From Pyropia haitanensis (taxonomy: Eukaryota > Rhodophyta > Bangiophyceae > Bangiales > Bangiaceae), in the NCBI GenBank assembly GCA_008729055.1, contig SDUX01000002.1, positions 7,107,485 to 7,171,484 on the forward strand: a stretch of DNA of 64,000 nt, read 5' to 3'. This document shows positions 11,326-25,718 of this stretch, piece by piece; the first letter of the stretch is position 1, and each line of letters starts with the position of its first letter. The position numbers and the translations under genes were made by a program. Below the pieces are notes generated by a model that was not told the origin of the DNA, searched no databases, and saw nothing but the letters and a program-made list of their open reading frames with translations.

Positions 11326-11794
11326 ATGGCTTGTGGTGGACGCGTCGGCAGGGCGTGGATGGGGATGTGGCCGCGAAGGTCGGTGGTGCGCGGCGGGGGT
11401 TGTCACTGCGCGGTAGGGCTGGCGATGAGCGCACCCCATTTTTGGTTCTGTTGGTCTGGCCTCAAGCAGCGCCAGGCGAGGCGTCGTAGTATTGGTGTCC
11501 TGCCACAGCTCACGGCAGGGAGACTATCGACACTGCCAACGGTGCGCATCGGGCGGGGATGGTGCGGCGCACGACACCAGCAGTGGTTGCCGCCATGCAG
11601 GTCGTAACAGCGCTGCCAAATTGGAGCATGGTTGTTGTCCAACCACCAAAGCCGCGTCGGCAGCTTTCGCCTTTACACACCACGCCAATGCCATGAGCAG
11701 CACGTCCCTTCAAAAGAGGAGTCCTTTGACGCATCCGCCACTCTGCAGGGTACAAATAGGAAAGCGAGAAAAAAAAAACCAAAACAAGGGCACA
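11326..11794. other. Convergent 3' intergenic region
   Basis: Between the ends of the UQCC6-like gene (+) and RPN10 (-). An A-rich run at about 11768-11780 lies just past the RPN10 stop. No gene was seen. Confidence 0.5.
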
Positions 11795-13187
11795 CTAGGC
11801 GTCGCCCGCGCTCCCACCAGACTTGTCGCCACCGTCACCGCTGCCACCAGCACCGTCTGAGCCCGACCCGCCCCCCTTGTAGTCCTCCTTGGAAAGCTCA
11901 ATCGCTCGTCGCAGGTCCTCGTCCATATCCTCTTCCGCCCCCCCGGCTTGCTGCGCCTCCTCGTTGGAAGCCGCCAGGGCCTGGACCAACATGTCGGCCT
12001 CCGCATCCTCCGTTTCGTTACCGTCATCGTCCTCGCCTTCCTCCCCGCCCTCCGCGTCCACCTCCATCTCCGCGTCGCCCGAGTCGTACAGCTCCGCGTC
12101 ATCGCCCGCGCCACCAGCCTCGTCAGCGCCCGCGGCGGCACCGCCCGCCGCGGCGCCGTCCAGCGCCGATGCCGCCGCCCCCGCGCTGCCACCACCCGCG
12201 GCGTCGGCAGCACCGGCCGCAGTGTCACCCGAGCCGCTCGCGCCGCCAGCCTCCGCGGCAGCCGCCGCTGCGCGACGGGCTTCGTCCTCCTCCATGGAGA
12301 GACGCAAGACCATGGCCAGCTCGGGATCGACGGCGGGGTCCACGCCAAAGGGGAACTCCTCGGCGCCACCACCCCCACCGCCCCCACCCCCACCCCCACC
12401 CCCGCCACCGCTGTCCGACACAATCGGTGACGGCATGATGGCGTCTGCGAGGATGGCCGTCCCCGACGCTACCGACAACAGGTGCGAGTTGTCATCAGCG
12501 TTGACGGCGGCAATGAAGGCGTTCAGCTTGGCCTCGTTCTCGACCGACTCCCCAAAATTGATCACGTCCACTGCCACCGCGTTCTTCTTCAGCTTCTTTC
12601 CCAAAGACACCAGCACCGCCTCCTCTGCGGCAATGGGAGACCCCACAAACAGCACAATGCGCTGCCGCTGGGCCTGGTTCTGTCGGTGCTTCAGCGCCAA
12701 CTGCGCTTTTTGCATCGCAGCGACGACATCCGCAGTGCCAGTCGGAGAGACGCTGCGCAGGCACGTGAGGATCTTGCCCGAGTCCTGCGTGGAGGTGATC
12801 AGGATTCGGGACGACGTGCCCGCAGTGGTCAGCACCCCCACAGTGTTTTCAGGGTTTGCCTGCAGCTTGATCGTCGCCAACAGGTTGGCTGCATCTTGTT
12901 GCGCGTCCTGTGGTGCGAAATTGCCCGGCAGAGGACAGGCACCCAGGCATCCACGCAAAGAGATCCAGAGCAAAGAACGACGCGAGTACACGACGGCGTG
13001 CGCGTCAGTACTCGAAAAACCGTTTGGGCAGCCACGGCACGCGCAACGCTGAGGATGAACGCACGGGAAGAAACAGACGTCAAGACTAGGGCGTGGCCAA
13101 CAAACGTACCAGACGTGACGGCGGGAAGTCACCATTGCGCATCCATTCCGAGTTGTCTACACACACAATGGTCGACTCCAGCACCAT
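11795..13187 (-). CDS. RPN10: 26S proteasome ubiquitin receptor RPN10 (S5a/PSMD4)
   Basis: Regulatory-particle subunit that captures ubiquitin chains. Two exons, 13187-13110 and 12907-11795, give 396 aa (human S5a 377). The phase-0 intron (202 nt) uses GTACGT. Exon 1 encodes the hallmark VWA start [20 protein letters not shown]. Exon 2 continues the VWA domain with [23 protein letters not shown] and VDVINFGE to about residue 190. A poly-Gly linker follows. A UIM at about 220-238 reads [15 protein letters not shown] and a second at about 355-371 reads [13 protein letters not shown]. Between them is a long Ala/Gly/acidic region, with a possible degenerate UIM at [14 protein letters not shown]. 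The larger size than human comes from this linker. Divergent from aminotransferase 2. Confidence 0.95.
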
Positions 13188-15503
<2,316 letters not shown>

Positions 15504-15804
15504 GGGTCACTATGAGGGGCGCTCTTGAGCGATGGCGGCGGGAGGGGGTTGAGCAGAACGCCAGTGGGTGGAGCGACTGGTGGTGTGCAATGTGCGGTCG
15601 GTTTCATGGACAAAGCGGGCTCGATTCCGCATGTCAAGTGTCTCTCGTCCGCGTACAGTGCCGCCAGCCGCGCTATGTGTTGCAACGGGTGGGCGTGGGC
15701 TTTTGGTCGACCGCGACCCAGCCAGAAGAACAATGATGCGATGCAATGTCGACCAGGTGACGAATACATTGAAAACGACTCTTTAGCGCCATCCACGTCG
15801 CGCC
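15504..15804. other. Convergent 3' intergenic region
   Basis: 301 bp between aminotransferase 2 (+) and RPL23 (-). Nothing coding was seen. Confidence 0.5.
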
Positions 15805-16834
15805 CTACACGATGGTGCCGGCGGCGGAAGCAATGCGAGGCCACAGGTCGGCACACTCCTTAGCGACGGGGCCCGTGATAGCTGAACCCTTCATCTCACC
15901 CTTGGGGTTCACAATGACTCCGGCGTTGTCTGTGAAGGGTCCGAGCAACATGTACCAAAGCGTGGGAAGGAAGCAAGGAGCCAAGGCGCAGTCAGCAACC
16001 GCACAGGACCTCACACGAGCAAATCCGACCATACGACCAGAGACGACAAGCACGCAAGCCGCACAGCCCACACACGCCCAGCAAGACGCTGCCAGTGCGC
16101 CACCTCGGACACGGCACGGATCGAGCGTGCCCGATCCCACGCCATGCCATGCCACGCCACGCCCCCCCCCCGCCACTCGCATCGTCTCACTCGCATCCTC
16201 CCACAAGCAGCCGTTTTCAGGCACGGCCACACTCCGTTGCCCCACAGACAGCGCACTGAGCGACCAACGTACCTTCAAAGTACAAAAAGACCCCATCCTT
16301 ACGCCGCCACGCCTTCTTCTGCCGGATCACCACGGCGGGCATAACCTTCTTCCGCAGCTCCGGCTTCCCCTTCTTGACCGTTGCCAGCACCATATCCCCC
16401 ACACCCGCCGATGGCAGGCGGTTCAGCACACCCTTGATGCCCTTCACCGAGATGATGTACAGGTTCTTGGCACCCGTGTTGTCGGCACAGTTGATAACCG
16501 CACCCACCGGGAGGGAGAGGGTGGTCCGGAACTTGTTGCCCGAGGCACCACCGCGCCCTGTCGTGCGATGAGTCGCGTGGCGGGGTGCAAGACGAACAAT
16601 GGGGACCAGTGTCCATGGAGACATGCATAGGCAAACTCCGGGACAAAGTCAGGGTCAAGCGCCACAGACAAACAACCCCACCAAACTAACGAATCGATGA
16701 ACCCATGGGGCGCAATACAAAACCCACTGCCCCCCACCGCGCGGTGGTCACCCTACGGCGGTGGGCAGCGCAGGTCTGCCAGGCATGCGCTTCGCCAGTT
16801 CGCGCCGACGCCAAAACGTACCGCGCTTCGACAT
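15805..16834 (-). CDS. RPL23: 60S ribosomal protein uL14 (RPL23)
   Basis: Large-subunit protein at the subunit interface. Three exons: 16834-16822 (13 nt), 16557-16273 and 15929-15805, total 140 aa, exactly the usual eukaryotic length. Both donors are GTACGT; introns are 264 and 343 nt. The first coding exon holds only the codons MSKR plus one base. Splicing yields the family N-terminus [12 protein letters not shown]. Diagnostic segments are [48 protein letters not shown] and [18 protein letters not shown]. The second junction splits the Asp codon of YFEDNAG. This is the most securely solved gene in the window and serves to calibrate splice signals. Divergent from the Ala/Gly-rich gene at 17383. 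Confidence 0.97.
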
Positions 16835-17382
16835 GGCTGCAACGAGGGGGGGGGACAAGGGGACGAGAATACCAGGAGATGAGAGGAGGGACAAAACGCC
16901 CAGGGATGCGGCAGCAGCGTCGGGCGAGGCGGACCACCTCGAGGGGGATGGCGTGGCGCGTGGGGACGACGGCGGTCACGTCGGCGACTCTGATCGGGCA
17001 CTCCCCTCCTTCGAACCGATCCAATCGATCGTATCGATTGAACAACAATCGTTGGATAATGGGGGACTCGGCAGAGACAACCTGCCCTGGGGGGCTTCTC
17101 GCCAAAGACTTGACATGGATATTTGCTTCGAACTGCATCCAATGAACGAACCTCGTAAGTGTGGTTGTCGAAAGTCATGAAAGTTGTCATGCATGTTGCA
17201 ACTCTTCGGTATCAATTAAAAACAGCGGTCATCCTGTCTTTTTCACAGTCATCAGCAATTTCGCTAGCTGCTTGTGTCCCATTGCCGCCCCCACGGTTCT
17301 TGCCTGGCAGCGGCCCCCCCCCCTCCCTTCCAAGTTCCCTCCTCCCCCCCCTCCCCATCCGCTGGGGTGCCCCGCCGCCACC
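16835..17382. promoter_or_regulatory. Divergent promoter region RPL23 / unknown gene
   Basis: A 548-bp spacer. CCAAT is at 17031-17035 and 17139-17143. It includes an AT-rich part with several ATCGAT-like repeats near 17030-17055. No TATA box was identified. Confidence 0.45.
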
Positions 17383-17860
17383 ATGGTCGACCGCCACCCC
17401 GCCGCCACGGCGCGTGCCGCCCTGGCGGCCGCCGAAGCCCGCGCCGACGCGGCCGAAGCGGAGCGCGACGACGCGATCAACGCCGCGTCGGCGCACTACC
17501 AGGCAGTCTGCGTGCTCCGCGACGACGTGGCGCGGCTGCGGCAGCTGCTGGCGCAGGCGGACCCGGGCTACGCGCCCGACGATGAAGAGGATGGCGACGG
17601 CGACGGTGCCGACGGCGTCAACGGCGTCGTCGACGGCGCCATCGACGGTGACGACGGCTACGACGACGACGGCTACGAGGACGACGACAACATTGAGGGG
17701 GCGAGAGGGGGGAGGGAAGGAGGGGGGGAGGGGGGCTATGCTCCGAACGACACAGGGCTGGGCAGTGGCGGCGGCGGCTGGACCGACGGGGAGGGCGACC
17801 CCGACGGCTACACGACCACTGACGGGTCGGCCGCCGCGCGGAGCGGCGGCCCCTCCACCG

Positions 17861-17891
<31 letters not shown>

Positions 17892-18216
17892 GTGGAGCGT
17901 GGCGACCAGCCCGCACACGCCCGCGTCGCCCGCTGGCGGCGTCGCCGGCGTGGCGGCCAGCGGCGGCCGTGGCGGCGGCGGCACGACGGGCGGCCGCGGG
18001 ACCGCCGGTGGCGTCAGCGGCGTCAGCGGCAGCCGCGCGGGCCGCCGCGCCGCGACGGGCGCGCGGGCGGTGCTCGCCGCCGCCGCGCGGGGGCTGGCGC
18101 TGCTCGTCGCGACGGGGGGCGGGACGACCGCCGCGCTCGCCGCCGCCGTCACCGCCGCCGCGCCGCCGCCGCCGCCACTGGTGAGCCCGTCACGGGGTGG
18201 CAGTGCCGACGGTGGC

Positions 18217-18265
<49 letters not shown>

Positions 18266-19278
18266 TCGACGGCGGCGGCGGCGGGGCCCCCCCCGGCGTG
18301 CCCCCCCACGCCCCACTGGGCGCGTGGGCCGAGGCGCTCACCGCCGCCGCGGCGGCGGTGGCGGGCGCCGACGCGGGCGTCGCGGCGGTCGACGCGATCG
18401 CGCCCGGCGCGGGCGCGTCGGCCGCGCACGACGGCCTCGCCGCGCTCCGCCGCGCGCTGGCCGCGGTCGGGCCCGCCGCCGCCGACGCGGCCGAGGCGGT
18501 CGCGGCGGCCGCGACGGCGGCCGCGGCGGCTGCCGCCGCCGCGGCGACCACAGCCGACGCCGACGCGGTCGGCGCCGACGCTGCCGCGGCGGGTGCGGTC
18601 GTCACGCGCGCCGCCGGCGTGCCGGCAGAGACGGGGGGCGTGGCGGGGGGTGGTGGGCGCGCGGCCGCCGACGTTGCGCTCGGCGCCGCCGTCGCCGGTG
18701 GGAGTGGCCGTGGTGCTGGTGGTGCTGGTGCTGGTGCTGGCGGTGACGGCGGCGGTGGTGGCGGTGGCGGCGGTGGTGGCGGCGGCGCGGGCGCGGCGGG
18801 GGCGGCAGGGGCGGCGGCGGCGACAACGACCGGGGTGGCGGATGTGGTCGCGGCGCTGCGGCTGCTCGCCGCGCGCACCGCCGGCGCGGTCGCGTCGGTC
18901 GCCACGTCGGCGCGGCTGGACCGGCGCTCCGCGCTGATGCGCGTGCAGGCCGACGGCCTCCGCGCGGCGGCCGCGGCGGTCACCGACGCTGCCGTCGCCG
19001 CCGCCGCCGCCGCCACCGCGGCCGCGGGCGTCGGTGGGGGGGGCGGCGGCCACGCGGCCGACGCCGCTGCCGACGCCGCCGCCGCCCCCGCCGCCGACGC
19101 CGAGCCGCCGACGCCCACGACGCCGACGACGCCGACGACGCCCGTGACCCCCGCCGGCGGCGTCGGCGTTGGCGTCCGTGGCGGCACCGCCGCCGGCAGC
19201 AGCCGCGGCGGCGGCCTCGCCCTCCCCCCCCCCCCGACCGCCTCACCGCCGCGGCCGCCACCGCCGCCGCCGCGGTCA

Positions 19279-19329
<51 letters not shown>

Positions 19330-19711
19330 CGTCCGCCGCAACGACCGCCGCGGCGGCCGCCGCGGCGGCAGCGACCGCCGACGCGGCCGCCGCGCGGCGC
19401 GACGCGGCCGCCGCCGCCGCGCGCGCCGACGCGGCCGACGCGGCGGCGGCGGCGGCGGCGGACGTGGCCGCCGCCGCGGCGGCCACCGCCGCGGCGGGGC
19501 GGCGGCGGACGCGCGCGGCCGAGCGGCGTGCGGCCGACGCGGCGGCGGCGGCGGCCGCCGCCGCCGCCGCCGCGGCGGACACCACGGGCCAGGCGCGAGG
19601 CCGGGCGGGGGGGGGAGCGCGCTGTCCGACGGCGGCGGCAGCGGCGACGACGACGGCGACCGCGACGGCGGCGGCGGCGGCGGCGAGCGGCGGCGGCGGC
19701 GGCGGCGGCGG

Positions 19712-19745
<34 letters not shown>

Positions 19746-20092
19746 CGGCGACGGCACCCGCCGCGGCGGCGGGCGCGGCGGCCGCCGCCGACGCGGCCGC
19801 CGCCCGCCTCGCGGCAACGACCACCGCCCTCGCCGCGGCGACCGCCGCCGCCGCCGCCGCCCGCGCGGCCGCGGCGGCCGCCGCCCTCCCGCCGCCCCCG
19901 CCCCGACCCGCCGTCGGCGGCCGCGCCGCGGCGCCAGCAGCGGCGGTGGCGGCCATTGCCGCCGCGCGCCGCGCGGCGGCGCGGGTGCGGCTGGCGCGCC
20001 CGCCGCCGTGCCGGCCGCCGCCGCCGCCGCCACCGTCGGCGGACGCCACGGCGGGGGGGGGAGACCCCGCCGCGGCCGCGGCGCGAGCGTAG
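17383..20092 (+). CDS. Unknown Ala/Gly-rich coiled-coil protein, frame broken at homopolymers
   Basis: Not recognised. The ATG has an ideal CCGCCACCATGG context. Residues about 1-60 look like a coiled coil (repeats such as ARAALAAAEARADAAEAERDD, then VARLRQLLAQ), followed by an acidic Asp-rich block and long Gly and Ala tracts containing helical pieces such as ADVVAALRLLAARTAGAV. The sensible frame changes twice, exactly at a 12-base C run (19224-19235) and a 9-base G run (19607-19615). Past each run another Ala-rich helical frame takes over (ADAAAARRDAAAAAARADAAD, then ALSDGGGSGDDDGD). Adding one base at each run would give one frame of 904 codons ending at the TAG of 20090-20092. This fits base undercalling better than a pseudogene. 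Function is unknown; it could be a structural or scaffold protein. Confidence 0.5.
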
Positions 20093-20672
20093 GGCCATGG
20101 GGGGGGGGGGGGGGGGGTTGGCGTCGCCGTGGCGGCACCCCACCCCCCCCCCCCCCGGACCGCGCGCGACGGGCGAGCGGGGCGTGACGAGGGCAACAAA
20201 CAAAAGGGAAAAAAAAAAAAAAAAGAAAAAAAAAGAGGCCGACCCGCGGGCGGCGGCGGCGCGCCGTGGCAGACTCCCCGGGGACACACGCGCGCGCGGC
20301 GCCGCCAACCCACCACCACGGCACCGCGGGGGCGTCTGGGGGCGGCGGCCGCCGCCGCTGGCGTCGACAGACGTGCCCACCCTCGCGCCGCGGGCCGGCT
20401 GGCGGCGCTCGCCACCCCCCTCCCCCCCTCCCCCCCCATCCCCCCAAATCCCAACGCCCACCCGACGCCCCCGCTCCCCCATCCCGACCACCGCCCCGCC
20501 GCCGGCGCCCGCCCCCGTCGTGGCGGAGTGGGCCCGGCTGTGGCGCTGCCGCCGCCGCGGCGCCCCCCCCCCCCTGCTCCCCCAGCTCCCCCCCCTCCCC
20601 CCCAAGCCCACCCCACTCCCCCCCACCCCCACGCCGTCGTGCCACCCCCCCCCCCCCCACGCGGCACGCCGG
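20093..20672. other. Convergent 3' intergenic region
   Basis: Between the two low-complexity genes. Contains G, C and A homopolymers (A-rich around 20208-20236). No gene was seen. Confidence 0.4.
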
Positions 20673-20708
20673 TCATAACCGCCGCCGCCCGCGGCCGCTG
20701 CCGTCGCT

Positions 20709-20741
<33 letters not shown>

Positions 20742-20992
20742 CGTAATCGCCGCGCCGCCGCCGCCCGCCCCTGTGCGGGGCGTCGGGCCACGGCGGCGGC
20801 GGCCGACGGCGGTCGCCGCCGCCGCCGCCGCGCTGGCCGCCGCCGCGGCGGTCGGCGGTCTCGCCGCCGCGCACGCCGCGGCGGCGGCGCCCCCGCCCGC
20901 ACCCGCAACGCCAGCGGCGGCCGCCGCGGCGGGCTGCACCGCGCCACCGGGCACAAGGGCGGGGGCGCTGCCGCCGCCACCACCGCCGCCGC

Positions 20993-21044
<52 letters not shown>

Positions 21045-21655
21045 CAGCGCGGCGGCACGATCACGATCACTGACCCGGCGGGGCGCCCCCCCCCCCGGCG
21101 GCACGCCGCCGCCACCATCCCGCCGGGCCACCGCCGCCGCCCCGCCGCCGCCACTGTCCCGCCGGGGCGCCGGCGGCGGCACGCCGCCGCCGCTATCCCT
21201 CCGCGGCGCCCCCGCCGGCACACCGCCGCCGCTGTCCCGACGGGGTGCCCCCCCACCGCCACTATCCCGCCGCACCCCCCCCCCCACGCCGCCACTATCC
21301 CGCCGCGGCGCGCCCACCGGCGCGGCGGCGCCGCCACCGCCACCGCCACCCCCCCCCTGGCGCCCCCCCCGGCCGGAACCCCCACTCCCCTGCCGCACCA
21401 CCCGCGGCCCGCCGACGCCGCCCCACCCCGTCGGCAGCGGCACGCCGCTGCCGCCACCCCCGCCGCCCCCCGCGCCGGCGCCGCCCGCCGCGGCGCCGGG
21501 TCGGCGCACCCGCCGCGGGGGTGGCGCGCCCGCCGCCGCCGCGGACGAGGCCGACGACCGGCGGCGGCGGGCGGGGACGCCCGTCGGGGGGGGCACCACC
21601 GCGGCGGGCGTGCCCCAGCTGGGCGCCGCGCTCGCGCCGTTGGGGCCGCCGACGC

Positions 21656-21706
<51 letters not shown>

Positions 21707-22104
21707 TGCCCATGCGCCGCGGCATGGCACTGCGTCCGCTGCCCCCCCGGGTTGCCGCGGCCGCACCGCCAGTCGCCAATGCCGACGGCACCCCTGCAGA
21801 CGCTGCCACCGCCGGCGCAGACCGCCGCCGGCGGAGGCGGGAGGCGTCCCCATCGGCGCCGTCGGCAGGCCTCGCCCGCCGCGACGGCGGCGGCGGCGGC
21901 ACGCCGCCCGCCCCCGCCGCCGTCGCCGCTGCCGCCGCGGCCGCGGCCGACTCGGCCGCCATCGCCGCCGCGCTCGTCGGCACGCCCCCGCTCCAGCTGT
22001 CAAAGCCGCCCGCGTCGTCGCCACCGCCGCCGCCGGCGTCCACCCCAAAGCCGCCACCCCCCACGGGCAACGACGACCGCGCCGCCGCCCGCGCCGCCGC
22101 CGCG

Positions 22105-22147
<43 letters not shown>

Positions 22148-22312
22148 GCCGCCCCCCCCACAACGCCGCCGGCGGCGGGCTCCCATGCCGCGCCGCCCGG
22201 CCGCCCCCCGCCGCACCGCCGTCGCGCCGTGGCCGTGGCACCCCCTCCACCGGCACCGGCCCTCCCCCCGCCCCCCCCCATCCACCGCGGCCGCAGCAGT
22301 GGTGGCGGTGGC

Positions 22313-22344
<32 letters not shown>

Positions 22345-24280
22345 GGGCGGGGGGGGGGGGGGGGGGCTCCCCCCCCGCCCATCCCCCCCCCCCCTCCACC
22401 GCCCCCGCCGCGGGGACGAGCGGCGCGGCGGGCGCCCCCCCTCCCCCCCCTCCGCCTCGTCGCCCGCGCCCAGGTGGCCCGCACACGCGGCGAGGCCGCC
22501 GACGCCGCCGCCGCGCCGCCACCAGCCGCCCGCCACCAGCCGCCGCAGCGCGGCGGAGCGCGTCCCAGACGACGAGGGGCGGCCGCGCGGGGGCTCCCCC
22601 GCGCCGCCGCCGCCGTCAACGTCACCGACGCCGTCGCCGTCGCCGCCGCCGTCACCGCCGCCATTGCCGTCGGCCATCCCCCCCCTACCGCCACCGCCCG
22701 CCGCGCCGACCGACGCGCCCGCCGAGCCAAACACGGCCGACGCGCTGCCCCGCCCGCCCCCCCCGCCGCCTCTGCCGCCACCCCCACCGCCGCCGCCGCC
22801 ACCCACCCCGCCCCCCCCACCGCCATCCCGCCCCGCGCACGCCCCGCCGCGGCGGCCGCGGCGGCCGCGGCGGCGGCCGCGCCCAGCGCCGCCGACGACC
22901 AGCTGCCCAGCCCCGAGATCTCCCGCACGAGCACCAGCTCGGCAAACCCCACGTGCCGCCGCCGGCCACCACCACCACCACCACCGCCGCCGCCGCCGCC
23001 GGCGCCTTCAATCGCTGGCAGCGCGTGCGGGCGGCCGCCAACGGTGGGCGTGGCGGGGCGGCCGAGGCGTGAGCCGGGGTGGGGGCGCCGCAGCGCGCTG
23101 GGGGGGGGCGACGCGGTGCCCCCGTTGCCGCTGCTGACACCGCCGCCGCCGCCGGTGCCGGCGGCGTCCCCCCCCTCATGGCAGCCGCCGCCGCCGCCGC
23201 CGGCGCTGCCGCCACCGCCACCACCGCCGCCGCCGCCATTGCCATTGCCGACGCTGCCGTCCATGGCAATGCCGCTGCCGCCACGGGGCGGCAGCGGTGA
23301 CGCGACCGCCGCGTCCACGTCGCTCGCCGCCGCCACGGTGGTCCCCTCCGCCGTCGCCACCGCCGCCGCCTCGGCGGCTACCGCGTCCACATGGGCGGCC
23401 ACCCCCTCGGCCGCCCCCTCGGCAACCACGTCGCCTTCCCCCACCGCGTCGGCAGCCACCGCGTCAACCGTCGCCGCAGCAGGTGGGTCTTCTCCCCCCC
23501 CCCCCACCCCCCCCCCCCACCACAGCGCGCACGTCCCCCCCCCCCGCCGCTCCCCGCCCCCATCCAGCCGTGCCACCTCTGCCGCCAGCGCCGCCGGGTC
23601 CACCGCCCCCGTCCAGATGCGGTGCAGCGTGGCGGGCGCGAGGAAGCGCAGCAGCTTGACCGGCGGCGCCGCGCCCGCGGCGAGCGCGTCGCGCAGGCGG
23701 AGGAGCGCGAGCAGCTCCGAGCGCGCGACGGGCAGCGGGGGGGGGAGCGGCGGCAGCGGGGGGTACGGCGGCGGCGGCGCGTCCGCTGCTGGCCGCCCCG
23801 CCGCGTCGGTGGCGCCCACGCCATTGGTGGTGGGGGCGGCGGCGGCGGCGGCGGCGGCGGCGGCCGCCCCGCCGGCCGCCACGAGCGTCGGGGGCGTGCC
23901 CCAGCCGCTGCCGGCAACCCCCCCCCCCCCCCCGCGGCGACGGTGAAGCCCTCCCCCCCCCCCGGCGCGGCGGTAATCGCCACCTCCGCCCCCCCCCCGC
24001 CTCCTACCTGTGCCCCCCCCGGCTGCTGTGCCGCGGCGGCGGCATTCGCGGCGGCCACCGCCGACGCGTGCGCGGCGGCGGCGGCGGCGCCCGCCGCGGC
24101 CGCGGCGCGCGCCTCCTCGAGGATCCCCTCGATCCGGTGGAGCTGCACAAACGCGTCCGCGTCGGCGTGGCGCGTCCGCCCGTTGGTCCGCGTGTTGCGC
24201 GCCGTCGCGCGCGACAGGCCGGGCGTCGCTTCCTCGGCGTAGGAGCGGGGGGGGAGCAGGTGCAGGGGGCTGTTGCCCAT
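20673..24280 (-). CDS. Unknown Gly/Ala/Pro-rich protein with RRDS repeats, frame broken at homopolymers
   Basis: Not recognised. It begins at the ATG ending at 24280 with a credible N-terminus (MGNSPLHLLPPRSYAEEAT, then a helical HRIEGILEEARAA). After a 16-base G run (minus strand, about 23925-23940) the frame moves by one and continues with PVARSELLALLRLRDALAA and PVKLLRFLAPATLHRIW. Farther on are a conserved-looking RRRHVGFAELVLVREI (about 22900-22990) and, at about 21050-21340, several tandem RRDSGG units. Between about 22450 and 22806 a different frame is the sensible one, so at least two more homopolymer shifts or an unseen intron exist. The exact protein cannot be stated; roughly 1,200 codons are involved. 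Possible regulatory or scaffold protein. Confidence 0.45.
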
Positions 24281-24462
24281 CGTGGGCGGTCAGCCGTGGG
24301 CAAACCTAGAGAGGGGGGTCGGGGGGGGGGGGGCGGGGTAGTAGCCGTCCGTCCCCCCCGGCGGTCACGGAGGGGGACGCTGGGGAAAGGGGGCAGAGAG
24401 CGGCGGGAAAAGAGGGGGGAGGAGCAAAGCGGGTGCCGGGCGGAGCGTGCCACCGCCAGTCG

Positions 24463-24469
<7 letters not shown>

Positions 24470-24529
<60 letters not shown>
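24470..24529. repeat. Perfect (CCG)20 microsatellite
   Basis: Sixty bases of uninterrupted CCG, about 190 bp upstream of the start codon of the minus-strand gene at 24280. Confidence 0.9.
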
Positions 24530-25202
24530 TGCCACCGCAGCCGCCGCGGCCACCACCGCCACCGCCGCTCCCACCGTCCGCGGCTGGTACGGCGGCTGGG
24601 GCGCTCCCCGCCGACCGGGTGCGGGGGGCGCCGGGTAGGGCCTCCCCCCCCCCCCTCCCCCCCCCCCCCGTCGCCGCCGCGGCGCGCCGCCGCCCGGCCG
24701 ACCGCGCCCGCCGGCGGGCGCGCGATAAAAAAAAAAACCGGGGTGTGCGGTGGCGAGGGTGCGGCCGCCGCCGGCCGAGGTATAGGAGGGGGGAAGAAAC
24801 GGGCGGTCGGTTGAGAGCGGAGGGGAGAGAGAGGGGGGGGGGGGTGGAGGGGAGGGGGGGAGAGGGTAGAGCAGGTAGACGCGCGAGGCGGGGCCCCACC
24901 GGCCGACGCACCGCGGCTTCCGCCTCTCTCCGCGTGGCGGTACCCCCCCACCCGCCACGCGGCTGGTGGGGGGGGGTGCCGCGCCGCACGCCGCGGTGGC
25001 GGCGCCAGTCGCGGCAACGGTGGGGGGGTAAGGGAGGAGGTGCCGGTGGGGGGGGGGGCGTAGGCGGTCGGCCGCCGCGACGCACGGCGGCCGCCGCGAC
25101 TGCCGGCCGGTGCGCGCGCACCAGTGACGTGGCGCCCTCCCCGCCGCGGCGACGTGGACGCGGTCGCGGCCGCCGCCGCCACCGACGCGGCCGCCGCCGC
25201 TG

Positions 25203-25244
<42 letters not shown>

Positions 25245-25286
25245 ACGCACGCACGCAAGCGCGCACGCACGCACGCACGCACGCAC
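25245..25286. repeat. (ACGC)n microsatellite
   Basis: Tetranucleotide array of ACGC with two small interruptions, next to another CCG array at about 25208-25243. Confidence 0.85.
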
Positions 25287-25541
25287 AAAGGGGGGGGGAG
25301 CGTGCCGCGGGGACGCTAGCGAGGGGGCTCGGTAGGGCGGTAGCAGGGGTGGGGTTGCCAAACCAACGCCGCGGGGGGGGGGGGGGGAGAGCGGGAGCGG
25401 GGAGAGGAGATGGGTGGCTGTGGGAGGCTGGGGGGAGGGGGGAGAAGCACCCGCCGCGCGGCCCACGCCGGCCCGTGGGTGGCGCTCGCTGGGGCGGGGA
25501 GGGGGGGGCCGGACACAGCGACGGCGGCGGCAGCGGCGGCG

Positions 25542-25581
<40 letters not shown>

Positions 25582-25718
25582 GCGCGCGCGCGGTGGCACC
25601 CAACCTCCCCCCCCCACCCCCCCTGCGCAGGGCCCCGCGCGACGGGGTCCCGCCACGCAGCAGCGCCCGGGGGGCGTCGACGAGCCGTGGCGCGACGGGC
25701 GCGTCGGTGGGGGGTGGA

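Larger units (their letters stand above)
24281..25718. other. GC-rich upstream region with microsatellites
   Basis: Upstream of the minus-strand gene ending at 24280 and interrupted on the right by the retrotransposon. Holds several perfect trinucleotide and tetranucleotide arrays and long C/G runs. All frames are low-complexity shadows. Confidence 0.5.

Noticed and set aside
17161..24280. Very long open frames on both strands (up to about 1,200 codons)
   Set aside because: Most are shadows: poly-CCG/GGC sequence rarely makes stops in any frame. Only frames with coiled-coil or other ordered segments and a good start were kept.
24240..24280. N-myristoylation of the MGNS N-terminus
   Set aside because: There is a Gly at position 2, but no Ser/Thr at position 6 and no basic follow-up; too weak.
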